Part shown: positions 1 to 7,395 of the stretch, in pieces | Numbering within the stretch: position 1 is the stretch's first letter | How the letters are laid out: each line of letters opens with the position of its first letter | NCBI GenBank assembly: GCA_910585855.1 | Contig: CAJUGZ010000022.1 | Coordinates: 1-26,175, forward strand | Direction of reading: 5' to 3' | DNA from: an uncultured Lachnospiraceae bacterium | Lineage (GTDB): Bacteria; Bacillota_A; Clostridia; Lachnospirales; Lachnospiraceae | DNA length: 26,175 bases | The notes under the pieces: model-generated | Databases searched by the model: none | What the model was told of the DNA's origin: nothing | Seen by the model: only the letters and a program-made list of their open reading frames with translations | Translations under genes and position numbers: made by a program

Positions 1-77
1 GGAAAAGGCAGAAGTCTTAGAACTTCTTGCTTTTTGGAAACCGGAACAGCAGGCTACCCACCGTTTTCGAATCTGGC
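1..77 (-). repeat. Structured repeat family 1, copy D (partial, one arm)
   Basis: This is the end of a family 1 element cut by the window edge. Read on the minus strand it starts GCCAGATTCGAAAAC, the same 15 bases as the 5' arm of the copy at 17535-17861, preceded by GGGGGAC. It then has an arm of its own (GGTGGGTAGCC), and next the family words CTGCTGTTCC and AAAAAGC followed by the AGAAGT...ACTTCT sub-hairpin. The matching 3' arm would lie before base 1. Recognition rests on direct alignment by eye with the other copies. Confidence 0.75.
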
Positions 78-201
78 GTCCCCCCTTTCTATAAAAATCA
101 TACACTACCAACGAATTTCCACTTAAAAATTCTAAAAAGTTCTTATTCCATCTTCTCGTAAGGTTAAAATATTATCCTTTTTTAAGTTTGTCCTGATTTT
201 A

Positions 202-837
202 TTAAGGCATTGGCTCTACCATAGTAGTTAAAAAATTTAAAGAACCGGGAGGATTTTCTGTTCCTTTTTCTAATAAAGAAATTAATCCAAGTATCGTATC
301 TTCTATATTTTCGGAACTGGAAGGAATCAGTGTATTGTCTAATTTAATAGATAAGATAATCAATACAATTTCTGCCAGTGCAGATGGATAGTCAAAATGA
401 ATTTCCCCAGTTTCAATTCCCTGTGTAATAATTGCAGTTAATGCCGGTTTTAATTCTAAAATCATATGGGACAAGTATTTTTGGTGCAGATAGGCTTTTT
501 CCTGTGAACTGATAACCGAGTCAGAAGCCCCTTGCCCTTGACGGAGGAATTCCGAAGAAGAATTCCGACATGCCTGAAATATCATTGCCATTCGGGTAAA
601 AGGGGAAATTTGTGTTTGTTTTGCTAAGTTTTTTGCTGTTTCTAAAGGTTTTTCATAGTTGCGTGTAATCAGTGCTTCTAGTATTGCTTCTTTGGAAGGA
701 AAGTAGTAATAGATACTGCCTTTTCCGATTCCTGCGGCTTGTGCAATTTCACTGACAGAGATTGTTTGGATATTTTTGTTTTTTAGCAATGTTTGAAGTG
801 CATCCAAGATTTGCTCATATTTTAGCCGATTTGGCAT
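202..837 (-). CDS. TetR/AcrR-family transcriptional regulator
   Basis: A 211-residue TetR-type repressor. The N-terminal helix-turn-helix lies at about residues 26-48, with the family-typical stretch IAQAAGIGKGSIYYYFPSKE; the C-terminal part is a variable ligand-binding helical domain. I start at the ATG at 837, which has an AAAGGTGG ribosome binding site six bases upstream, rather than the in-frame GTG at 846. The gene is divergent from the SCP2/hydrolase/condensation/ACP/ligase operon. Two GACC-N3-GGTC palindromes sit at that operon's promoter, so it most likely represses the operon and is relieved by a lipid-like or acyl ligand (inference). The inducer cannot be read from the sequence. Family assignment is firm. 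Confidence 0.93.
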   Translation of the reverse strand: MPNRLKYEQILDALQTLLKNKNIQTISVSEIAQAAGIGKGSIYYYFPSKEAILEALITRNYEKPLETAKNLAKQTQISPFTRMAMIFQACRNSSSEFLRQGQGASDSVISSQEKAYLHQKYLSHMILELKPALTAIITQGIETGEIHFDYPSALAEIVLIILSIKLDNTLIPSSSENIEDTILGLISLLEKGTENPPGSLNFLTTMVEPMP

Positions 838-978
838 AGCTACCACCTTTCTATTTCTATAATTATGCGAATAATGTAAAACAGCAAAGGTTATCAGCTA
901 CCGGATAAAAAGAGCAGCTTTTGGAAAACCTATACTGTATGCTGCCGGAAAATAATAATAGATATCTATAATAGAACT

Positions 979-1006
979 ATTATAACAGAAATAAATTGGG
1001 AAGCAA
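979..1006 (-). promoter_or_regulatory. Promoter for tetR
   Basis: On the minus strand TTGCTT (1006-1001) is followed after 16 bases by a perfect TATAAT (984-979), a good sigma-A-type promoter reading toward tetR. The -10 box is one half of the palindrome TATAATAG-AA-CTATTATA. Confidence 0.6.
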
Positions 1007-1063
1007 GATGGAAATTTGTAGAAAAGAAAGAGAAAATTTTTTAAAATTCTGGTAAAAAAACTA

Positions 1064-1093
1064 TTGACCGATGGTCGAAAAGGTGTTATTTTA
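1064..1093 (+). promoter_or_regulatory. Promoter for the SCP2-hydrolase-condensation-ACP-ligase operon
   Basis: TTGACC at 1064-1069 makes a -35 box, and TTATTT/TATTTT at about 1087-1093 a weak -10 box at 17-18 bases spacing. The -35 box overlaps the first palindromic operator, and the second operator lies just after the expected start of transcription. This is the usual arrangement for repression by a TetR protein. Confidence 0.55.
1066..1076. promoter_or_regulatory. Candidate TetR operator 1
   Basis: GACC-GAT-GGTC, an 11-base palindrome overlapping the -35 box. It shares its half-sites with operator 2, centred 43 bases downstream (about four helical turns). Its place beside a divergent tetR gene supports the call; binding is inferred. 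Confidence 0.65.
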
Positions 1094-1107
1094 ATCTAAG
1101 TAACACA

Positions 1108-1120
1108 CGACCAGCGGTCG
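1108..1120. promoter_or_regulatory. Candidate TetR operator 2
   Basis: CGACC-AGC-GGTCG, a perfect 13-base palindrome just downstream of the predicted transcription start. It matches the half-sites of operator 1. Confidence 0.68.
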
Positions 1121-1150
1121 AAAAATTATATTAAAAAGGAGAATTGGGAT

Positions 1151-1483
1151 ATGACGTATGCAGATTTTTTTGCAGAGGTAAAAGGAAAGTTTATGGATGC
1201 GGATGTAAGTAATATAACAGAGCATCTGGCATATCAGTTTAATATTGAAGGAGAAGCAGGTGGCATTTTCTATGTAGAAGTAAAAGAGGGGAAATTGTAT
1301 GTAGAACCATATGAGTATTTTGATCGAGATGCTATGTTTACTGCTTCTGCTGAAGTATTGATGAAGATTGCTTCTGGCAAATTAGATCCGATTGTGGCAG
1401 TGACACTTCAGAAGTTAAAAGTAGAGGGAAATATTGAGAAAGCATTAAAGTTAAAAGAATTTATTGATAAAAAGAAGAAGTAA
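1151..1483 (+). CDS. SCP2 sterol-binding-domain-like small protein
   Basis: A 110-residue soluble protein resembling the SCP2 (sterol carrier protein 2) fold. It has the N-terminal helix-strand stretch (FNIEGEAGGIFYVEVKEGKL), the mid-domain FTASAEVLMKIASGKLDPI typical of SCP2 proteins, and the KLKVEGNIEKALKLKEFI end in which a small helix closes the lipid tunnel. Such proteins bind fatty acyl chains, acyl-CoA or other lipids without catalysis. It is the first gene of the operon, 35 bases before the hydrolase, with a good AAGGAG site. Inference: it carries or presents a hydrophobic substrate or product of the acyl-transfer enzymes downstream. The family call is good; the ligand is unknown. Confidence 0.82.
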   Translation: MTYADFFAEVKGKFMDADVSNITEHLAYQFNIEGEAGGIFYVEVKEGKLYVEPYEYFDRDAMFTASAEVLMKIASGKLDPIVAVTLQKLKVEGNIEKALKLKEFIDKKKK

Positions 1484-1517
1484 TTAGAGAGATATAGAAT
1501 AAAAGAGAGGCATTTTT

Positions 1518-2465
1518 ATGAGTAAATTTGGAAAAGCCGCCGCTGCTGCCGGAGTTCTTGCAGCAGCACAGATGGGAGAAGCAGTTTATTTTTATCGCCG
1601 TACAATGAAACGAAATCAGGCAAAAACAGAACGAACGATAAAAATGGCTGGAACAGATTGGAATCAGTATATGGAACTGATTCAGGCACGGAAAGAGTAT
1701 ATGTTAGCACAGCCTCATAAGGAAGTTTCGATTCATTCAGAAGATGGACTGAAACTGCATGCAACATATTTCCCAAATGGGAACGAAAAGAAAGTGGTTA
1801 TTTGCTTTCATGGATATACCAGTCAGGGAATGTCGGATTTTATCGGGCTTTCGGACTATTATTTAAAACGTGGATATAGTATGCTGCTTCCAGATGCCAG
1901 AGCGCATGGGAAAAGTGAGGGGGAATATATCGGATTTGGATGTCTTGACAGAAAAGATGCACTTGGTTGGATTCATTGGGTAATGGAGCAGTGCAAAGAG
2001 GATGTACAGATTCTTCTGCATGGGATTTCTATGGGGGGTGCAACGGTGTTAATGACGAGCGGACTCAATCTGCCAAAACAGGTAAAGGGGATTATATCAG
2101 ACTGTGGATTTACTTCACCAAAAGAAGTATTTACTCATGTTTTACACAATATGTATCATTTGCCGTCTGTTCCGCTGATTTCGATTACCGATTGGATGAA
2201 TCGAAAAAAGGCGGGATATGGAATGGACGAATGTAATGCAGCAAGGGAAGTCAGAAAGGCGAAAGTTCCGATTTTGCTGATCCATGGAGATGCAGATACA
2301 TTTGTACCATATCAGATGTGTGAGGAAATTTATAAAAATTGTGCTTCAGAGAAAAAGAAGCTGATCATAAAAGGTGCTGCTCATGCAGAAAGTTATTATA
2401 AAGACAGAGAAGCCTACGAAAAAGCATTGGATCAACTGGTTGATCAAGTGATTGTGACAAGATAA
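1518..2465 (+). CDS. Alpha/beta hydrolase, probably membrane-associated
   Basis: A 315-residue serine hydrolase. The oxyanion-hole motif is FHGYTSQG at about 97-104 and the nucleophile elbow is GISMGG with Ser171. The probable acid is in HGDADTFVP (Asp260), and the His is in GAAHAES (His289). Residues 5-26 are Ala-rich and hydrophobic and are followed by a YRRTMKR stretch, suggesting an N-terminal membrane anchor or uncleaved signal with the catalytic domain on one face of the membrane. It resembles the serine aminopeptidase/monoacylglycerol-lipase-like group. It sits second in the operon, between the lipid-carrier-like gene and the condensation enzyme. A type II thioesterase or lipid hydrolase role is plausible but unproven; peptidase activity is the alternative. 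Confidence 0.85.
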   Translation: MSKFGKAAAAAGVLAAAQMGEAVYFYRRTMKRNQAKTERTIKMAGTDWNQYMELIQARKEYMLAQPHKEVSIHSEDGLKLHATYFPNGNEKKVVICFHGYTSQGMSDFIGLSDYYLKRGYSMLLPDARAHGKSEGEYIGFGCLDRKDALGWIHWVMEQCKEDVQILLHGISMGGATVLMTSGLNLPKQVKGIISDCGFTSPKEVFTHVLHNMYHLPSVPLISITDWMNRKKAGYGMDECNAAREVRKAKVPILLIHGDADTFVPYQMCEEIYKNCASEKKKLIIKGAAHAESYYKDREAYEKALDQLVDQVIVTR

Positions 2466-2503
2466 AGACAGGTTAGGAAAGAGGAAGGAAACGGAGAAGA
2501 GAA

Positions 2504-3904
2504 ATGAAGACAAGAAAGGGTTATAAGGTATATCCATTGACTGTGGCACAGAAGTTTCATTTATTTTATTTAAATTCTTGCCCAAAGAAACAGGTTGTAA
2601 ATATCGGCACCAGTCTGACGATTGAAGCAGAGTTAGATTGGGAAGTACTGAAACAGGCAATTTATAAAGCCTATGAACGGTGCGAGTCAATGCGGCTTCG
2701 TTTGACACAGGATAAAGAAGGAAATTGGTATCAGTATGTGGTAGATAAGGAAGAACGAGAGATTGAATTTGTAGATTTTTCGAATCAGTCCATGGAAGAG
2801 GCAGAAGCTACAATGAGAAGCTGGACAGAAGTACCTTTTTCCCATCAGGACGCACCGCTGAATCGGATTGTAATGATTAAAACAAGTGATGGATTTAGCG
2901 GAATTTACTTATTGGTCGATCATTTGACGATGGATGCACAGTCTTTGATCTGTTTTATGAAGGATATTATTGAAATTTATTGTAATGCAAAGTATGAAGG
3001 AGTGGACTATCCAAAAGATATGGCTTCTTATATTGAGCAGATTCAAAAGGACTTGGCTTATGAGGCAGGATCAAGAGCAAAAGAAAAAGATACGGAATTT
3101 TTTGAAAACTTGATTAAGAGTTCAGAGCCAATTTACAATGGAGTAGACGGATCACAAAAGTTAGAGGAAGAGAGAAAAAAGGATAATAATCCAAATCTTC
3201 GGGCAGCAGTAAATGCAACAAACTGTGTGGACTCTGCATTGGATATTTTTCATTTAGAGGAAGAACCGACAAAGCGGTTAATGGATTTTTGCGAAAAATA
3301 TCATATTTCATTGGCTTGTCTTTTAATTATGGGTCTGCGGACTTATTTTCAAAAGATGAATGGAAATGATGATGTTTCTATCAATACGGCGATTGCACGT
3401 CGTGCAACTTTAAAAGAGAAAAAATCCGGTGGGACAAGAATACATTCTTTTCCATTTCGAACAATCATTGGAAAAGAAAAGACATTTTTGGAAGGAATTT
3501 ATGAAATTCGGGATATGCAAAATGAAATGTTCCGACATGCCAATTATGATCCAGTAGCATATTTTATGTGCCGTGGAAAGACATATCCTACAAAACCCGG
3601 ACAGACCTATGAGCCGATGTCTTTGACCTATCAGCCGTTGACTTTAAAAGAAAAAGGATTGGACAAATTAGGAGATATTCATTATAAGACAAAATGGTAT
3701 CCAAATGGTGCAACAACACAGGCAATGTATCTTACTGTTATGCATCGCTCGGATGACAATGGATTAGATTTTAACTTTGAGCATCAGATTAAGGCAATTT
3801 CGAAGGAAAAATTGGAATTCTTTTATTACTATATATGTAAAATTATGTTTAAGGGAATTGAAAAACCAGAACTTACGATTGGAGAGATTATTAAGCTGGT
3901 ATAG
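2504..3904 (+). CDS. Stand-alone condensation-domain acyltransferase (NRPS C-domain-like)
   Basis: A 466-residue protein made of a single condensation-type domain with no fused adenylation or carrier domain. Visible core motifs are the first (PLTVAQKFHLFYL, residues 11-23), the second near ESMRLRL (61-67) and the active-site motif DHLTMDA (139-145). The usual HHxxxDG is changed in its first His (to Asp139) and its last Gly (to Ala145), but the catalytic His140 and the structural Asp144 are kept. Enzymes of this fold join a carrier-bound acyl group to an amine or alcohol. The next two genes provide a carrier and an activating enzyme, so a free-standing activation-carrier-condensation set is inferred. 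Donor and acceptor substrates cannot be told from the sequence. Confidence 0.85.
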   Translation: MKTRKGYKVYPLTVAQKFHLFYLNSCPKKQVVNIGTSLTIEAELDWEVLKQAIYKAYERCESMRLRLTQDKEGNWYQYVVDKEEREIEFVDFSNQSMEEAEATMRSWTEVPFSHQDAPLNRIVMIKTSDGFSGIYLLVDHLTMDAQSLICFMKDIIEIYCNAKYEGVDYPKDMASYIEQIQKDLAYEAGSRAKEKDTEFFENLIKSSEPIYNGVDGSQKLEEERKKDNNPNLRAAVNATNCVDSALDIFHLEEEPTKRLMDFCEKYHISLACLLIMGLRTYFQKMNGNDDVSINTAIARRATLKEKKSGGTRIHSFPFRTIIGKEKTFLEGIYEIRDMQNEMFRHANYDPVAYFMCRGKTYPTKPGQTYEPMSLTYQPLTLKEKGLDKLGDIHYKTKWYPNGATTQAMYLTVMHRSDDNGLDFNFEHQIKAISKEKLEFFYYYICKIMFKGIEKPELTIGEIIKLV

Positions 3905-3954
3905 TCTGTAAAGACTAAAACAAAACAGAATAGAAAGGGATTTAGGCAGAGAAG

Positions 3955-4182
3955 ATGTTTGAGAAATTAGTAGAATTGATTGGAAATTATGTAGAAGTAG
4001 AGGCAGAACAGATTCACCCGGAATCACGGTTTATGGAGGACTTAGGATTTACTTCTTTTGATTTTATGAGTATGCTTGGGGAGTTGGAAGAAGAATTTGA
4101 TGTAGAAATCGATCAGAAAGAGGCAGCAAATATTCGAACAGTACAGGAAGCAGTGGAGTATTTGGAGAAAATTTCTGCTTAA
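3955..4182 (+). CDS. Acyl/peptidyl carrier protein
   Basis: A 75-residue acidic four-helix carrier protein. The phosphopantetheine attachment site is in EDLGFTSFDFM, with Ser34 as the modified residue, followed by the acidic recognition helix (LGELEEEFDVEID). Length and motif are normal for free ACPs. It sits between the condensation enzyme and the AMP-forming ligase in the same operon and is probably their dedicated carrier rather than the fatty-acid-synthesis ACP (inference from context: no fab genes nearby). It needs a phosphopantetheinyl transferase, which is not encoded in this window. Confidence 0.92.
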   Translation: MFEKLVELIGNYVEVEAEQIHPESRFMEDLGFTSFDFMSMLGELEEEFDVEIDQKEAANIRTVQEAVEYLEKISA

Positions 4183-4234
4183 ACTGTTTTCAAATAAAGC
4201 ATAGGAAGATTGTCGGTAAAGTGGGAGGATTAGA

Positions 4235-5743
4235 ATGATTTTAAGTACAATTCGTGAAATTTTGGTAAATTCAGAAACCTTATATGGATCAGAAGATGCT
4301 ATCCGTTATAAACTGGGAAAAGATCAAATTGAAGCAAAGTCTTATACACAACTGAAACAGGATAGTGAGAGTTTTTCCTGTGTACTGCAAAGCCTTGGAG
4401 AACAGGGAAATCATATTGCAGTAACCGGAATGACATCTTATCCATGGTTGGTTGCTTATTTTGGTATCGTAAACAGCGGCAGTGTTGCTGTTCCTTTGGA
4501 TGTTTCCCTTCCAGCAGCGGAGATGTGTGAACTATTGGATCGGGCAGATGTAACAGTATTGGTGATTGATGAAATTCGGGCAGATGTAATCGCTGCAGCA
4601 AAAAAACAGTGTCCAAAGTTAAAATATGTGATTTCTATGCAGAAAAAGGAAAGTGATGAGGAAGTACTTTCTTTTGTACAGCTTTTAGAAAGCAATAGAG
4701 GAACATATGATTTGATACCAGAACCAGATCGCTTGGCAACCATTATGTTTACTTCAGGAACAACCGGAAAAAGCAAAGGTGTTATGCTGACACATCGAAA
4801 CTTGGCAGAGGATGCAACTTGTCTGGATATGAAGATTCCGCCTCGAACAGTGGTACTTTCTGTACTTCCAATACATCATGCCTATTGTTTGAGTATGGAC
4901 ATTTTAAAAGGGCTTTCTCTTGGCAGTATCATATGCATCAATGATTCTTTGCTGCGTGTCGCTAAAAATGTAAAATTATTCCAGCCAAATATGATTTTAA
5001 TGGTGCCGCTTATGATCGAAACGTTTGCTAAAAAGTTAGAGGAAGTGGCAAATCTTCCAAAAGAAATTGTAAAAAAAGAGGTATTTGGAGAACAGCTTCA
5101 TACGATTTGCAGTGGTGGGGCTTATCTAAATCCATCTTTGATCGATCTATTTTCCGATTATGGAATTACAATTTTGCAGGGCTATGGTATGACAGAATGT
5201 TCTCCGGTAATCAGTACAAATTTAAGCTGGAATAAAAAGAAAGAATCCGTTGGAAAGCTGATGCCTAATTGTGAGGCGCAAGTGGTTGATTCAGAACTTT
5301 GGGTTCGTGGCAGCAGCGTAATGCTTGGATATTATAAAATGCCAAAAGAAACAAAAGAAACTCTAGAAAACGGCTGGCTAAAGACAGGAGATCTAGGATA
5401 TGTCGATCAGGACGGATTTGTCTTCTTAACAGGAAGAAAGAAAAACTTAATTATTACAAAAAATGGAGAGAATGTTTCTCCAGAAGAATTAGAAAATAAA
5501 TTGGGCGAAAATCGAATGGTACAGGAAATTTTAGTGCGGGAAAAGGACGGCGTAATCGAAGCAGAGATTTTCCCAGACTATGAATATGTAAAAAAACAGG
5601 AAATTTCCAATGTACAGGAGGCACTTCAAAGTCTGATTGATCAATATAATCAGGAGGCAGTTGCCTATAAAAAGATTTATCGACTGACTGTGCGGGAAAC
5701 AGAGTTTGAAAAGACACCTTCAAAGAAGATAAAACGATACTAG
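4235..5743 (+). CDS. AMP-forming acyl/amino-acid activating enzyme (ANL superfamily)
   Basis: A 502-residue adenylate-forming enzyme, probably acyl-ACP ligase-like. The P-loop-like A3 motif FTSGTTGKSKG is at residues 172-182, the A5 motif GYGMTECSP at 316-324, the A7 motif TGD at 384-386, GRKKNLIITKNGENVSPEELE across the hinge at 400-420, and the C-terminal catalytic Lys is in TPSKKIKR (probably Lys498). A substrate carboxylate is activated as an acyl-AMP and passed to a thiol, here most likely the phosphopantetheine of the preceding ACP. The overall look is closer to fatty-acid:CoA/ACP ligases than to NRPS adenylation domains, but the substrate is not readable. A GGGAGG site lies six bases before the ATG. 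It is the last gene of the operon, followed by a strong terminator. Confidence 0.9.
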   Translation: MILSTIREILVNSETLYGSEDAIRYKLGKDQIEAKSYTQLKQDSESFSCVLQSLGEQGNHIAVTGMTSYPWLVAYFGIVNSGSVAVPLDVSLPAAEMCELLDRADVTVLVIDEIRADVIAAAKKQCPKLKYVISMQKKESDEEVLSFVQLLESNRGTYDLIPEPDRLATIMFTSGTTGKSKGVMLTHRNLAEDATCLDMKIPPRTVVLSVLPIHHAYCLSMDILKGLSLGSIICINDSLLRVAKNVKLFQPNMILMVPLMIETFAKKLEEVANLPKEIVKKEVFGEQLHTICSGGAYLNPSLIDLFSDYGITILQGYGMTECSPVISTNLSWNKKKESVGKLMPNCEAQVVDSELWVRGSSVMLGYYKMPKETKETLENGWLKTGDLGYVDQDGFVFLTGRKKNLIITKNGENVSPEELENKLGENRMVQEILVREKDGVIEAEIFPDYEYVKKQEISNVQEALQSLIDQYNQEAVAYKKIYRLTVRETEFEKTPSKKIKRY

Positions 5744-5755
5744 AAAAAAATAGAT

Positions 5756-5804
5756 GCTGGATTTTAAAAGCTGTAGAATGGTTTTTAAAGTCCAGCTTAT
5801 TTTT
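5756..5804 (+). terminator. Rho-independent terminator of the acyl-transfer operon
   Basis: The stem is GCTGGATTTTAAAA (5756-5769) against TTTTTAAAGTCCAGC (5782-5796), with a short loop, followed by TTATTTTT. It begins 12 bases after the ligase stop codon. Confidence 0.85.
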
Positions 5805-5822
5805 AGTATTTCCAGAGAGGAC

Positions 5823-6145
5823 GCCAGATGCAAACCCCTAGGCATCCTGCTGTTCCGGTTTCTAAAAAGTAAGAAGTTCTAAGACTTCTGCATGATAGTG
5901 TATCTAACCGGACAGACCGGGGCGCAATTCGCCCTTATGGCAGTCAAAATTTTACTGGCATACCAAGGAATGTAATCTGCAGCAATAAGATGGCTTCTCT
6001 TTCATACGGGCTAAACACGCCCCTTTTTTTGCATACCCTGCATGGAAGCAGGATATGCAAAAAATCTTAGATTTGGTAGCAGAAGTCAAGAACTCCTAAC
6101 TTTTTTCCAAAGTCACTGCAGTCTGCCTAGGGGTTTGCATCTGGC
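5823..6145 (+). repeat. Structured repeat family 1, copy A (complete)
   Basis: A 323-base element in the non-coding stretch between the ligase and the LCP gene. Its ends are a perfect 21-base inverted repeat (5823-5843 against 6125-6145; it starts GCCAGATGCAAACCCC). Inside are a 5' sub-hairpin with AGAAGT...ACTTCT words (about 5872-5890), a GC stem GGGGCG (5919-5924) against CGCCCC (6018-6023) followed by seven Ts, a hairpin at 6031-6058 with loop ATGGAA, and a 3' sub-hairpin (about 6080-6105). The left flank is AGAGAGGAC and the right flank is TGT. No coding capacity is evident. The other copies share this layout but not the inner arm sequence. Confidence 0.85.
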
Positions 6146-6207
6146 TGTGTGTTTCTACCGAAAAAGATTTTTTTTGGTGAAAAAGGACAAAAAATTACAA
6201 AATTTGG

Positions 6208-6236
6208 TTGACTATCACTAGACAGAATGGTATAAC
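6208..6236 (+). promoter_or_regulatory. Promoter of the LCP gene
   Basis: TTGACT (6208-6213), a 17-base spacer and TATAAC (6231-6236): a near-consensus vegetative promoter. Transcription would begin near 6243, leaving a leader of about 58 bases. It lies downstream of repeat copy A, which therefore separates this gene from the upstream operon. Confidence 0.8.
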
Positions 6237-6300
6237 TTAACAATAGAAAGGAAAAGATAGTTGTTGTTTTTGAGTGGAAAAAGATTGGAGATACAAGGAT

Positions 6301-7395
6301 ATGGCTGGGAAAGAAAAAAAGCCATTAGGCTGGAAAAAAATTGTTGGATTGTCGGCTTTAGGGGTTTTAGCTGTTGTTTTGCTTGCGGTAGGTTTTTTTG
6401 TCGGAACAAAACCGGGAAGAAAATTGCTTTATCAATATGCAGCAAAGCATATTTATCAGGCAGTGGAAGTAGAAACAGAGTCGGAGGAAAAGCCGACAGT
6501 GATATTAGAGAAGGAAGAAATCGAAACTACAAAACCAGATCCATGGTATGATGAGGATGAACCAGTTCGTAATTTCTTGATTTATGGAGTGGAGGGAATT
6601 GGGGGTGCAAGAAATACCGATAGTATGATGATTGTTTCTATCAATATGGAAACAGGGGAACTGAAATTAACCTCTTTGATGCGGGATATTTTGCTTCATA
6701 TATCCGGTTATCGTGACAATAAATTAAATCAGGCATATGCATTGGGCGGAGTTGATCTGATGTTAGAAACGATTGAACATAATTTTATGATTGATATTGA
6801 TGGTTATGCTTGGGTAGATTTTGATAATTTTGAAGAGATTATCAATTTAATTGGCGGGGTAGATTTGGAGTTGACAGAGAAAGAGGCTCAATATCTAAAT
6901 ACAACAAATTATATTTCAAAACCGGAATATCGTACAGTATCTCCGGGTATGAATCATTTAAATGGAAATCAGATTTTAGGTTACTGTCGTGTGAGGGATG
7001 TCTGGACGGCGACCAGCGGGCATGACGATTATGGCAGAACAGAAAGACAGCGCCTTGTGCTGAATACGATATTTAAGACATATATTAAGCGCAATCCGAT
7101 TGAATTGATGACGTTATCTATGAAATGCTTAGAATATGTAAATACTAACGTATCAGAAAAGCAGATTGCTCAGATTTTAGAGTGTGTGGTAGAAAAGAAG
7201 GCAAATTCATTAGAAACCTTTCGTATTCCAGTAGATGGTCATTTTACAGAACCAAAAATCTATGATGGTGTAACTTATCCGTTAGTAATAGAATGGGAAG
7301 AAAATATTTTGCAGTATTATCAGTTTTTATTTGGGGACACAGAAGAAGAAGCAAAAGAACGATACGAAAAATACAAATCCGAAAAAGAGAATTAG
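6301..7395 (+). CDS. LytR-CpsA-Psr (LCP) family cell-wall glycopolymer ligase
   Basis: A 364-residue membrane protein. Its short basic cytoplasmic N-terminus is followed by one membrane helix (about residues 14-35) and an extracellular LCP domain. Conserved features seen are RNTDSM (104-109), SLMRD (125-129), KLNQAYALGG (141-150), and the RVRD...DYGRTERQ block (about 230-250) whose Arg residues contact the lipid pyrophosphate. LCP proteins move undecaprenyl-linked teichoic acid or capsule-like polymers onto peptidoglycan. I prefer the ATG at 6301 with GGAG ten bases upstream; the in-frame GTG at 6274 has no well-placed site. The stop codon overlaps the GGAGGACGCC start of the next repeat, so the present C-terminus may have been set by that insertion (inference). 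Confidence 0.9.
   Translation: MAGKEKKPLGWKKIVGLSALGVLAVVLLAVGFFVGTKPGRKLLYQYAAKHIYQAVEVETESEEKPTVILEKEEIETTKPDPWYDEDEPVRNFLIYGVEGIGGARNTDSMMIVSINMETGELKLTSLMRDILLHISGYRDNKLNQAYALGGVDLMLETIEHNFMIDIDGYAWVDFDNFEEIINLIGGVDLELTEKEAQYLNTTNYISKPEYRTVSPGMNHLNGNQILGYCRVRDVWTATSGHDDYGRTERQRLVLNTIFKTYIKRNPIELMTLSMKCLEYVNTNVSEKQIAQILECVVEKKANSLETFRIPVDGHFTEPKIYDGVTYPLVIEWEENILQYYQFLFGDTEEEAKERYEKYKSEKEN

Larger units (their letters stand above)
838..1150. promoter_or_regulatory. Divergent control region between tetR and the acyl-transfer operon
   Basis: This 313-base gap has no gene. It holds the tetR promoter (minus strand, 979-1006), an 18-base AT palindrome over that promoter's -10 box (967-984), the forward operon promoter (about 1064-1093) and two GACC-N3-GGTC operators (1066-1076 and 1108-1120). 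The tetR transcript would have a leader of roughly 135 bases in which I see no recognisable riboswitch. Confidence 0.7.

Noticed and set aside
6274..6300. GTG start for the LCP protein
   Set aside because: No ribosome binding site at usable distance; the ATG at 6301 fits better.
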